Origin: Deltaproteobacteria bacterium
GTDB taxonomy: Bacteria; Desulfobacterota; Binatia; Binatales; Binataceae
Assembly: GCA_021786815.1 (NCBI GenBank)
Contig: JAJYMR010000024.1
Span: forward strand, 1 to 14,528
Reading direction: 5' to 3'
DNA: 14,528 bases
Shown: positions 7,962-14,320 of the stretch, piece after piece
Numbering within the stretch: the stretch's first letter is position 1
How the letters are laid out: every line of letters begins with the position of its first letter
Notes under the pieces: model-generated
The model's input: the letters and a program-made list of their open reading frames with translations, nothing else
Told to the model about the DNA's origin: nothing
Database searches by the model: none
Position numbers and translations under genes: made by a program

Positions 7962-9544
7962 AGCGCACTCCGGCACGAAACGGCAGAGCCGGGGACAAGG
8001 CCCGCAAAGAGGCCGAGACAATAGGCGCGTGGCTCGTCCTTCTGCTGCTTGTCCCGCGGCTGGTGCGTCTTTTCTATCCCCAAGTCTGGATCGAGGACGA
8101 CTTTTACCTCGAAAGCGCTTACCTGGTGAGTATCGGGATGCGCCCGTATATCGATTTCGTGCACCCGCACTTTCCACTCCTCGAATGGACTGCGGGAGCC
8201 TACCTCAGGTTGTTCGGCGCAAGCCACTTCTCGATCGAAGTTCTGAACGAGTCCGCTATCTACGTAACGAGCCTGCTCGTCTTCGCGCTCGGCCGGCGCG
8301 TCGCGGGACGCATGACCGGAACGTGCGCCGCGATTCTATACGCAACCAGCTCGCTCGTCTTCCGCTATCACGTCTATGAGCGCGAATGTTTCGTCGCGCC
8401 GCTTACCGTCGCGGCGGTAATCGTTGCGCTCGGCGAGGGCGGCGAGCGATGGAGTCCGCGGGCCGGGCGCCAGGCGCTCGCGTTGCTCGTCGCACTCGGA
8501 ATCAAGCTCACCGCGGCGATTCCGTCGGCGGTGCTGTTCGGCTTCGCCGTCGCGCGCAGGCGATGGCGCGAGGCTGCGGTGCTCGCGCTCGAAGTCGGCG
8601 CGGGGTTCGCCGTGCTGACCGCGTTCTGCTACTGGCTCTACGGCTACGATTTTTTCTTCCAGACCTTCCTGTTCCATTTTCTCAAGGGACACGACACAGT
8701 CGACCCGATCCTGACCTACCCGCTTCAGATACTCGACATCGAATTTCCACTAGTCATCATCGGATGCGTCGCGCTTGGCGCCGAGCGGCGGATGAACGAG
8801 GGAATCGCGCTGGTGCTCGCGATGGTCGCGGCGAGCTACGTGTTTTACGGCGTCATCAGCCCTACCGCGTGGGGGCATAACTACCTGGAACCGCTGCCAT
8901 ATATCGCGATCGTCGCCGGAATCGGTCTCGACTGGATGATACGGCTCGGACGCGACTTTCTGCAGGCCGAGGAAGACGAGGCGATGCGCGTGCTGTACCG
9001 CCTCGTGAGCGCCTGCCTGTTCGTCGTCGTCTCGCTGGTCTGGATAAGCCCGCTCGAAAACCAGAACTGGCTTCATGGCAGCGTCTATGGATTCGGCTTC
9101 ATGCCGCGAAGCCAAATCGCAAGGATCGCGACCGCGATACGCAACGGCAGCGCGCCGGGCGAGAATGTGATCGCGCCATCGTTCCTGTGCTTTCAGGCGA
9201 ACCGTCCTGAACTGATTCGCTTCCCGGAAACCTACGGTGTCTATCGAAACGCGCGCGCCGAAGTCGAAAAGTACGGCTTTTTCAAAGCACGCGAGATGCT
9301 CGACCGGGAGGATTTCTTCAATCTAATTGTGAAAACGTCCGGTTACTGGACCACGCAGATAAAGCAGGCCGTCACTCGGGGCACGGTCAGAGTCGTGGTT
9401 CCCGATTCGCCGATTCAGCTTCTGCCGCTGGTGTTCGTACCGCCCGAGGTGCTCGCGAAGAGCGGATATCGCCCGGTCCTGGAGACGCAGTACTTCATCG
9501 TCTGGCAGCACCTCGCGAAGCCGGATGAGGAGAAATCCAGATAA
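7943..9544 (+). CDS. GT-C-like membrane glycosyltransferase (family 39 type)
   Basis: The product has 533 residues, with a basic 26-residue start, then a first hydrophobic helix (A-W-L-V-L-L-L-L-V), then an acidic loop W-I-E-D-D-F-Y-L-E-S-A-Y near residue 50 and V-H-P-H-F-P-L-L-E-W near residue 73. An acidic pair after helix 1 followed by an H/P-rich patch is the usual layout of dolichyl-phosphate-mannose-type glycosyltransferases. About ten further hydrophobic segments follow, then a C-terminal soluble region of some 150 residues. It probably moves a sugar from a lipid carrier onto an envelope lipid, glycan or protein. The ATG at 7943 has only a weak G-rich site upstream (GGGGG at 8-base spacing). 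There is no in-frame ATG nearby. It is divergent from the other glycosyltransferase and may be a distant paralogue, but the sequences look very different outside the first loops. Confidence 0.78.
   Translation: MGRASSKRTPARNGRAGDKARKEAETIGAWLVLLLLVPRLVRLFYPQVWIEDDFYLESAYLVSIGMRPYIDFVHPHFPLLEWTAGAYLRLFGASHFSIEVLNESAIYVTSLLVFALGRRVAGRMTGTCAAILYATSSLVFRYHVYERECFVAPLTVAAVIVALGEGGERWSPRAGRQALALLVALGIKLTAAIPSAVLFGFAVARRRWREAAVLALEVGAGFAVLTAFCYWLYGYDFFFQTFLFHFLKGHDTVDPILTYPLQILDIEFPLVIIGCVALGAERRMNEGIALVLAMVAASYVFYGVISPTAWGHNYLEPLPYIAIVAGIGLDWMIRLGRDFLQAEEDEAMRVLYRLVSACLFVVVSLVWISPLENQNWLHGSVYGFGFMPRSQIARIATAIRNGSAPGENVIAPSFLCFQANRPELIRFPETYGVYRNARAEVEKYGFFKAREMLDREDFFNLIVKTSGYWTTQIKQAVTRGTVRVVVPDSPIQLLPLVFVPPEVLAKSGYRPVLETQYFIVWQHLAKPDEEKSR
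7968..7971 (-). promoter_or_regulatory. Ribosome-binding site selecting TTG start at 7961
   Basis: On the minus strand these bases are GGAG, six bases before the TTG at 7961. No other candidate start of the glycosyltransferase has as good a site, so this decides the start and creates the short head-to-head overlap with the plus-strand gene beginning at 7943. Confidence 0.45.
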
Positions 9545-9557
9545 CGCGCGTGAGGAG

Positions 9558-9587
9558 GCCGCGCTGGATGCGCGGCGCCTGCCTTTT
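9558..9587 (+). terminator. Possible rho-independent terminator after the glycosyltransferase
   Basis: A 7-base-pair stem GCCGCGC/GCGCGGC (9558-9564 with 9570-9576) encloses the loop TGGAT. It is followed by GCCTGCC and TTTT at 9584-9587. The stem is strong but the T run is short and seven bases away. It lies between convergent genes, starting 13 bases after the glycosyltransferase stop and touching the stop codon of the Nudix gene. Only the plus strand has the T run. Confidence 0.4.
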
Positions 9588-10173
9588 AGCGTGACGGCGG
9601 CGGATTATAGACGTGGAGGAACGAAAACGCCGCTATAACCAGCGCGTGAGTAATTCGCCCGGTCGCGATAAGCCCCTTGATATCATCGAGCGGCACCAGC
9701 ACGACTTCGGTTTCCTCGGCCCCGCTAGAGTCCGGCGTCGGTTCGCCGACCTTGCGCACCTCGCGCGCGAGGTATGTGTAACAGAAGTTCGGCTGAATCG
9801 CGGGATTCGGATGCACCCGGCCGAGCTCGACGACTTGCTCCGCGTCGTATCCGGTTTCCTCACGCATCTCGCGCCGCGCCGCATGCCCGGGATGCGGGTC
9901 CTCGGGATCGATCATCCCGCCCGGGATTTCGAGCGTGAACTCGGCAATCCCATGGCGGAACTGACGCACCATCACGACATCGTTGTCGGCCGTCAGCGGA
10001 ATGATATTGACCCAGTGCGGAGCCTCGAGAACGTAGAAGTCGCGCTCGCCGCGCCCGGGATGACTTGAGCGGCGGCGATGAAGATCGAAGATCGGCGTGC
10101 TGTAAACGGACTCGCTTCCAAGCGTATCCCACCTTGGGATCTTCACTCGCCCTTCTTTTTCGCGAATTCCCAT
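9586..10173 (-). CDS. Nudix hydrolase, ADP-ribose pyrophosphatase type
   Basis: This cytoplasmic hydrolase of 195 residues cleaves a nucleoside diphosphate linked to another group, most likely ADP-ribose, with a divalent metal. The Nudix box lies at residues 85-109: G-G-M-I-D-P-E-D then R-E-M-R-E-E-T-G-Y, with the metal-binding glutamates of R-E-x-x-E-E intact. The loop between the two halves is one or two residues longer than the textbook GX5EX7REUXEEXGU. The preceding V-R-Q-F-R-H-G and E-I-P-G-G segments are typical of the ADP-ribose pyrophosphatase subgroup. The ATG at 10173 is 7 bases after the stop of the CoA-binding gene. GTG 10149, giving M-K-I-P-R-W, is also possible and has an AAGGG-like site close upstream. 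It is the last gene of the minus-strand operon. Confidence 0.9.
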   Translation of the reverse strand: MGIREKEGRVKIPRWDTLGSESVYSTPIFDLHRRRSSHPGRGERDFYVLEAPHWVNIIPLTADNDVVMVRQFRHGIAEFTLEIPGGMIDPEDPHPGHAARREMREETGYDAEQVVELGRVHPNPAIQPNFCYTYLAREVRKVGEPTPDSSGAEETEVVLVPLDDIKGLIATGRITHALVIAAFSFLHVYNPPPSR

Positions 10174-10180
10174 GCAGATT

Positions 10181-10609
10181 TCAGAAAAGCCGCGCGTACT
10201 CGATCGCGGGGCACCGATCCATCACGACCGTGAGCCCGGCCTTGCGCGCCCTCTCCGCCGCTGCGAGGTCGATAACGCCCAACTGGCACCATAGCACGCG
10301 CGCACCGATGGCTATCGCATGGTCGGCGACCTCGGCCACGTGCTCCGAGCGGCGGAACACGTCCACCATCCCGATTTTATCGGGGATCGACTTGAGATCG
10401 GGGTAGCATCGCTCGCCCAACGCGTCCGCCAGAGCGTCGGCGCCGAGCATCGGATTGACCGGAATCACGCGAAAGCCGTGGCTCTTCAGCAGGAGCGCGA
10501 TCTTGAGGCTGTCGCGCGCGGGATTGTCGGAGCATCCGACCACCGCAACCGTCGTCGGGTTCGAAAGGAGCGCGCGGATTTCGGAATCGGGCGGGTTCGG
10601 GATTTCCAT
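10181..10609 (-). CDS. CoA-binding protein, YccU family
   Basis: This is a small (142-residue) Rossmann-fold protein with a nucleotide-binding start V-A-V-V-G-C-S-D-N-P near residues 21-30, then V-I-P-V-N-P near residue 48, M-V-D-V-F-R-R-S-E near residue 81 and W-C-Q-L-G-V near residue 107, ending in M-D-R-C-P-A-I-E. That series is the CoA-binding domain signature of the YccU family, also found fused in succinyl-CoA synthetase-like proteins. The molecular role of the stand-alone proteins is not known. I choose ATG 10609 because AAGG sits 5 bases upstream. A GTG at 10615 is two codons earlier but would overlap that site. The gene starts 18 bases after the phosphatase stop, and its stop is 7 bases before the Nudix start. 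Confidence 0.88.
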   Translation of the reverse strand: MEIPNPPDSEIRALLSNPTTVAVVGCSDNPARDSLKIALLLKSHGFRVIPVNPMLGADALADALGERCYPDLKSIPDKIGMVDVFRRSEHVAEVADHAIAIGARVLWCQLGVIDLAAAERARKAGLTVVMDRCPAIEYARLF

Positions 10610-10627
10610 CTCCACCTTAACGGCGCC

Positions 10628-11170
10628 TCAGTCGTCGAGGATCAGGTCGAGGCCGATGATCTGGTCGGTGAGAACGGGGATGAGCCGTTTGATCTCCTCG
10701 CGCACTTCGGCAAAGACGAGGTCACCCTTCTCGAACGGATCCTCGATATCGCCCTGCTCACCCGCGAACGAGCGCAGCGTATGGACCGGCAGCGCGGAGG
10801 CTTGCGGGAACAGGCGAAGCAGGTCGGCGGCCTGCGCGCTGGTCATCGCGATTACCAAATCCGCCTGCTCGAGCAGCTCCGGATGGCGCTTCAGGTCGGT
10901 GGAGGTCGCTTCTTCGCCGAGATGGATTCCGTCGTCGCGCAGAGCAAGCCGGGTATCGAGCGAAACCAGCGCCCCGTCACGCGCGTACGGCGCAATTCCA
11001 GCCGACATCACGCGCACATGGCCGTCGAATCCGCGTGTGACGAGTTCACGTTTCAGCATGTGCTCCGCCATCACGCTACGCGCGGTGTTGGCGGCGCATA
11101 TGAACAGTATTGCGCGAAAGCGCGGCCCCTTACGGACCGCGCTTTCGTGCTTTGTCGATTTCGATGACAC
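10628..11170 (-). CDS. Low-molecular-weight phosphatase, probable protein-arginine phosphatase type
   Basis: The protein has 180 residues from the GTG at 11170. The catalytic P-loop is C25-A-A-N-T-A-R31-S near the N-terminus, and the general acid is D144 in E-D-P-F. Both are signatures of low-molecular-weight phosphatases and the related arsenate reductases. The fifth P-loop position is Thr29. In Bacillus YwlE the matching Thr11 allows phosphoarginine as substrate, while classical tyrosine phosphatases have Ile there. The adjacent cysteine of YwlE and of many LMW-PTPs is Ala30 here, so redox control by a cysteine pair is unlikely. The middle carries V-M-S-A-G-I and A-D-L-V-I-A-M-T, normal for the family. 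The GTG follows the dehydrogenase stop by 5 bases and has no good ribosome site, so it is probably coupled. An open frame upstream overlaps the dehydrogenase and is not part of the gene. Confidence 0.87.
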   Translation of the reverse strand: MSSKSTKHESAVRKGPRFRAILFICAANTARSVMAEHMLKRELVTRGFDGHVRVMSAGIAPYARDGALVSLDTRLALRDDGIHLGEEATSTDLKRHPELLEQADLVIAMTSAQAADLLRLFPQASALPVHTLRSFAGEQGDIEDPFEKGDLVFAEVREEIKRLIPVLTDQIIGLDLILDD

Positions 11171-11175
11171 AGGCT

Positions 11176-12111
11176 TCAGATGCCGCCGCTCATCACCTCG
11201 GCCATGCTCTCCTTCTTGGTAGCACCCTTGGCGAGTTCTTCCTTGAGTTTGCCGCCGAGTTCCGCCGCATCCCAAACGGTGCCCTTTTTGGTCACGCGTC
11301 CGACCGAATGCCATCCCTTCATCAGCCATACCGAGCCCATGCCGACGCGGAACACTTCGCCGTGGACATCCTTGGCGTCGTCGCTGCCGAGCCATGCGAC
11401 GAGCGGAGCGACGTTGGCCGGGCCGAACGGATCCCACTGGCCCTCAGTGACCTTGCCCATGCTCGCGGCAGTCTGCGGAGTCGCGTCGATTGTGAGGCGG
11501 GTACGGGCGACCGGAGCGATTGCGTTGGCGGTAACGCCGTAGCGATGCATCTCGCGGTCAACGATTATCGCCATCGCGGCCACCGCGGCCTTGGCCGAGC
11601 CGTAGTTGCTCTGGCCGGCGTTGCCCAGGATGCCGGAGTCGGAACTGGTGTTGATGAGGCGGCCGTTCAGGATGTTGCCGGCCTTGTGCTGCTCACGCCA
11701 GTAGGAGCAGGAATGGCGGGCGAGGTTGAAGGTGCCCTTCAAGTGAACTGCGACGACCGCGTCCCAGTCCTCTTCGCTCATGTTGAAGATCATCCGGTCG
11801 CGCAGGATACCGGCGTTGTTCACTACGATGTTGCACTTGCCGAAGTTGTCGAGCGCGCACTCGATGATCCGCTTGGCGGACTTGAAATCGCTGACGCTCT
11901 CGAAGTTGGCGACCGCCTCGCCGCCGGCGGAACGGATATCCTTGACCACTTCCTCGGCCGGGGAGCGCGACTGCCCGGTTCCGTCGAAATGGCCGCCGAG
12001 ATCGTTGACCACGACCTTGGCGCCCAGCTTCGCCATCAGGAGCGCCTCTTCACGGCCGATTCCGCGTCCGGCGCCGGTTATCACTACAACCTTTCCATCC
12101 AATAGTGCCAT
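11176..12111 (-). CDS. SDR-family dehydrogenase, MFE-2 hydroxyacyl-CoA dehydrogenase-like
   Basis: This 311-residue enzyme of the short-chain dehydrogenase/reductase family oxidises or reduces a hydroxyl/keto substrate with NAD(H). It has the cofactor loop T-G-A-G-R-G-I-G at residues 12-19, an N-D-L-G-G after strand 2 (Asp37 suggests NAD preference), N-N-A-G at 98-101, a serine-rich S156-S157 stretch, and the catalytic Tyr170 and Lys174. The sequence resembles the dehydrogenase part of peroxisomal multifunctional enzyme type 2 (17beta-HSD4), including the N-D-L-G-G and a C-terminal extension ending near residue 300. No hydratase domain is attached, so it is a stand-alone version. The ATG lies three bases after the upstream lipoprotein stop, with AGAGGA about 7-8 bases before it. 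The substrate is not known; a hydroxyacyl-CoA or related compound is plausible. Confidence 0.9.
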   Translation of the reverse strand: MALLDGKVVVITGAGRGIGREEALLMAKLGAKVVVNDLGGHFDGTGQSRSPAEEVVKDIRSAGGEAVANFESVSDFKSAKRIIECALDNFGKCNIVVNNAGILRDRMIFNMSEEDWDAVVAVHLKGTFNLARHSCSYWREQHKAGNILNGRLINTSSDSGILGNAGQSNYGSAKAAVAAMAIIVDREMHRYGVTANAIAPVARTRLTIDATPQTAASMGKVTEGQWDPFGPANVAPLVAWLGSDDAKDVHGEVFRVGMGSVWLMKGWHSVGRVTKKGTVWDAAELGGKLKEELAKGATKKESMAEVMSGGI

Positions 12112-12114
12112 CTG

Positions 12115-12714
12115 TCAGTTCCTCTTCACCTTTTCATTTTCATTTGGAGCTGTTTGGGCGACCGTTCCTGGCCTGCCTGGTCCAATTACGTCGAACTTCT
12201 CAACCGGCGCGAGAAATGCCTGCTCGCTCTTGCTTGGAATCTCGTAGATGAGGTCGATGGTCATCTTCGACTTGTCCTTGCCGGTCGGGTACAGCGCGAT
12301 ATTGCCCGGGCGGCCCTGCTTGTGAAAGTCGCACGACCAGGTGTTTCGAACCCTCAACATCAAAGAAGACGTTATAATGAAATTGTTCTTCTTAAGGCCA
12401 TCCTTATAGAAGCTCACCAGCTTGTCGAGCGCGGGCGCGCCGTTCAATTCGAACACGATCTCGCGCATCCCGCCCTTGGGCTTGCGCACGTGGACGACCT
12501 TCGAGCCCGGATATATGGGCATCGTCTTGAAAAGGTCGGATGGGATCTGGTTGGTCGTCTCGTACGGGCTTGCGGAAGCGGTCTTCTTGGCCGATCCAGC
12601 ATGCGCAGCCTTTGCCGGTCCGCTCACGCGGCAGGCGCCGAGCGCACCCGCCATCAACACGGACACGGAAAGCATCAGGGCGGAACTGAACAAATCGGCT
12701 TTTCGCGCCGTCAT
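12115..12714 (-). CDS. Predicted lipoprotein of unknown function
   Basis: This small protein (199 residues from the ATG at 12714) has a lipoprotein signal: M-T-A-R-K, a hydrophobic segment and the lipobox L-G-A-C with Cys28. The mature part starts with a linker rich in A, S and K, followed by a small alpha/beta region: L-F-K-T-M-P-I-Y-P-G-S-K-V-V, a two-strand piece, and D-K-L-V-S-F-Y-K-D-G-L-K-K-N-N-F, a pattern shared with many uncharacterised periplasmic proteins that have 'YPGS' and 'FYK' segments. I do not recognise a named family. A GTG five codons upstream at 12729 is possible, but an AAGG site lies nearly on it. The gene opens the operon with the SDR gene 3 bases behind it, so it probably shares its regulation. 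Function unknown. Confidence 0.75.
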   Translation of the reverse strand: MTARKADLFSSALMLSVSVLMAGALGACRVSGPAKAAHAGSAKKTASASPYETTNQIPSDLFKTMPIYPGSKVVHVRKPKGGMREIVFELNGAPALDKLVSFYKDGLKKNNFIITSSLMLRVRNTWSCDFHKQGRPGNIALYPTGKDKSKMTIDLIYEIPSKSEQAFLAPVEKFDVIGPGRPGTVAQTAPNENEKVKRN

Positions 12715-12982
12715 GGATTCGAATTGCACACCTTTTGGAAGCCGGGAAACTCTTTACAAAAGGACTCGCTGCACGACCTTATTCTGGATAAACTCGAAGG
12801 ACCGGGAAGTCAAGGCAAAGAGCAGGCATCCGCGGGGTGTGCGGGCCGTTGGCCATGGTCGCTCTCGGCGCGGGGTTTCCGGCATGAAGCGACGCTGCCG
12901 CATGCGTATTTCACGCCTCGGAAGTAACTAAGCGGTTTGGGGCGGTTTTCATCGTCGCTGCGATTAGCTGTGGTATCCCCCC

Positions 12983-13011
12983 TTGACAAAATTGCAACTT
13001 TGTTGCATTGG
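12983..13011 (+). promoter_or_regulatory. Possible sigma-70 promoter element for exbB cluster
   Basis: TTGACA at 12983-12988 is a perfect -35 hexamer. The segment 17-18 bases later (CATTGG or ATTGGA) is a poor -10, so the promoter is uncertain or needs an activator. If used, the transcript would have a leader of almost 200 bases before exbB. Confidence 0.3.
12993..13007. promoter_or_regulatory. Inverted repeat, possible operator in front of exbB
   Basis: TGCAAC and GTTGCA form a perfect 6-base-pair inverted repeat around TTT. It sits directly after the TTGACA at 12983, between the -35 and the place of a -10. That position is typical of repressor operators, but a chance palindrome in a short noncoding region is possible. 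I cannot name a regulator from it. Confidence 0.3.
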
Positions 13012-13209
13012 ACTACCCGCGTACCATCTCATAGACTTTCGGTCGTTTTTGGTTCGAAATGGGGAGTCGCAACTGGGGCCGTTGCGGGTTCGAACCGATT
13101 GCCAGACGCAAGGATGGCGCTTGGGGTTTTATTTTTCACATTGTGAGTCAAGGTCGGAGCGGGACCTCTGCAGCACCGCTCAAATCACGGGACAGGTGAA
13201 AGGATAGCG

Positions 13210-13851
13210 ATGGAAAGTCAGTTTGGTATCATTGCGATGATCGAGCGGAGTTACTACGCGACCTATCCGCTCCTGATCATGTCAATCGTGTGTCTCGCGA
13301 TCATTTTCGAGCGCGCGTGGGCGCTGTGGGGCATCCAGGGCAAGGCCGCGAAGCTCGCCGATTCGTTAATCACCCCCCTGCGCCAGGGCAAGTTCAACGA
13401 GGCGCTTCAGGCGACGCAGGCTCGCAGCACTCCGGCCGAACGCGTTTACCATGGACTGATTGCGGCCGCCCAGACGCTGGATCGCGACCAACTGACCGAG
13501 ATCGACGAAGAGCGCCGTTTCCAGGAGACGCTGGAATTCAAGCGTTACGTCTGGGTTCTCGCCACCTCGGGCTCGTCGGCTCCGTTCATCGGACTGTTCG
13601 GGACCGTCGTCGGTATTCTCGAATCGTTCCAGTCGATGGCGATCATGGGAACCGGCGGCTTCTCGGTCGTCGCGGCCGGCATCTCGGAGGCGCTGATTGC
13701 AACCGCGCTTGGACTGGCGGTCGCGATCGTCGCGGTCATTTTCTACAACTACTTCTCCGTAAAAATCGAGAACATCAACGCACTGCTGCAAATCAATGGC
13801 GACCGCCTGATCGACGCCGCCCTGCAGGGGAGGCAGTCCAGTGGCCGTTAG
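13210..13851 (+). CDS. MotA/TolQ/ExbB-type proton channel protein
   Basis: This inner-membrane protein of 213 residues forms, with ExbD/TolR, a proton-driven motor that energises TonB, TolA or related partners across the envelope. A helix near residues 18-34 is followed by a cytoplasmic stretch rich in charge, then a G-S-S-A-P-F-I-G-L-F-G-T-V-V-G-I segment (around residues 121-136) and G-F-S-V-V-A-A-G-I-S-E-A-L-I-A-T-A-L-G-L to about 170. Thr132 and Thr165 are spaced 33 apart, as are the channel threonines of E. coli ExbB (148 and 181). The start ATG has AAAGGA 6 bases upstream. The next gene's start overlaps its stop by 11 bases. ExbB and TolQ cannot be separated on sequence alone; no tonB, tolA or tolB is visible in the window to decide. 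Confidence 0.93.
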   Translation: MESQFGIIAMIERSYYATYPLLIMSIVCLAIIFERAWALWGIQGKAAKLADSLITPLRQGKFNEALQATQARSTPAERVYHGLIAAAQTLDRDQLTEIDEERRFQETLEFKRYVWVLATSGSSAPFIGLFGTVVGILESFQSMAIMGTGGFSVVAAGISEALIATALGLAVAIVAVIFYNYFSVKIENINALLQINGDRLIDAALQGRQSSGR

Positions 13852-14287
13852 TGGTCCCAAAAGCGGCAGCGGCGTATTCGCCGACATCAACATCACGCCG
13901 CTGACCGATATCTTCCTGGTTCTGCTCATCATCTTCATGGTGACCACGTCGGTCACGGTGGAAACGGCCGCGCATGTGGACCTGCCCCTGGCGGAGAACA
14001 CCACGCCCGAGGACAAGGGTGTAATCGTCACCTACACCTCGCAGCATGACCTGTTCGTGAATTCCAAGGACGTCCCGGAACGCGAGCTTTTGCCGACGCT
14101 TCGCGAAGACCTCGGCAAGATCAAGACCAAGGTCGTCGTCTTCCAGGGCGACCGCAAGGTGGTGCTTGGCGACATGATCCGGATTCTCAACATCGCCAAG
14201 GCCGCCGGCGCCGCGACCATCGCGATCGCGGCCAAGAGAGCGACCAACGCCCAAATCGGTAACGAGATGAAATCGCTCGGCAGTTAG
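13841..14287 (+). CDS. Biopolymer transporter ExbD/TolR
   Basis: This 148-residue partner of the ExbB/TolQ channel is anchored by one N-terminal helix with a periplasmic domain. The N-terminus reads N-I-T-P-L-T-D-I-F-L-V-L-L-I-I-F-M-V-T; Asp23 in the helix is the proton-carrying residue equivalent to E. coli ExbD D25 or TolR D23. The periplasmic part contains an H-V-D-L-P patch near residue 45 and ends normally for the family. The start is GTG 13841, overlapping the exbB stop by 11 bases, with GGGGAGG seven bases before it. It is followed by a similar gene at 14321, so the cluster has two ExbD versions. Confidence 0.93.
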   Translation: MAVSGPKSGSGVFADINITPLTDIFLVLLIIFMVTTSVTVETAAHVDLPLAENTTPEDKGVIVTYTSQHDLFVNSKDVPERELLPTLREDLGKIKTKVVVFQGDRKVVLGDMIRILNIAKAAGAATIAIAAKRATNAQIGNEMKSLGS

Positions 14288-14320
14288 GGACGGAACTGGC
14301 GCGCTCGAGGGGATTTGCCA

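Larger units (their letters stand above)
12715..13209. other. Noncoding region between divergent operons
   Basis: These roughly 495 bases separate the minus-strand lipoprotein operon from the plus-strand exbB cluster. I see no convincing gene; open frames on plus at 12937 and 12983 have no recognisable sequence, no ribosome sites and odd residue composition. It must contain promoters for both directions. A TTGACA with an inverted repeat is annotated separately. A second shared element GGTTCGAA appears at 13051 and 13087. No RNA gene was recognised, although the GGTTCGAACC stretch superficially resembles a tRNA T-arm. Confidence 0.6.

Noticed and set aside
7962..8177. Longer N-terminus of the minus-strand glycosyltransferase
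   Set aside because: The additional residues are Arg/Pro-rich, unlike any GT-C N-terminus, and lie opposite the well-supported first helix and acidic loop of the plus-strand gene.
11171..11437. N-terminal extension of the phosphatase frame into the dehydrogenase gene
   Set aside because: The extra 89 residues are Arg/Gly-rich shadow of the dehydrogenase coding sequence. The phosphatase family begins just before the P-loop, matching GTG 11170.
13081..13105. GGTTCGAACC stretch looking like a tRNA T-arm
   Set aside because: The five bases on either side of a TTCGAAC loop (GCGGG and CGATT) do not pair, and no acceptor, D or anticodon arms were found around it.
12937..13207. Two small plus-strand open frames (69 and 74 codons) before exbB
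   Set aside because: No ribosome sites, no recognisable sequence and overlap with the promoter-like TTGACA and inverted repeat.
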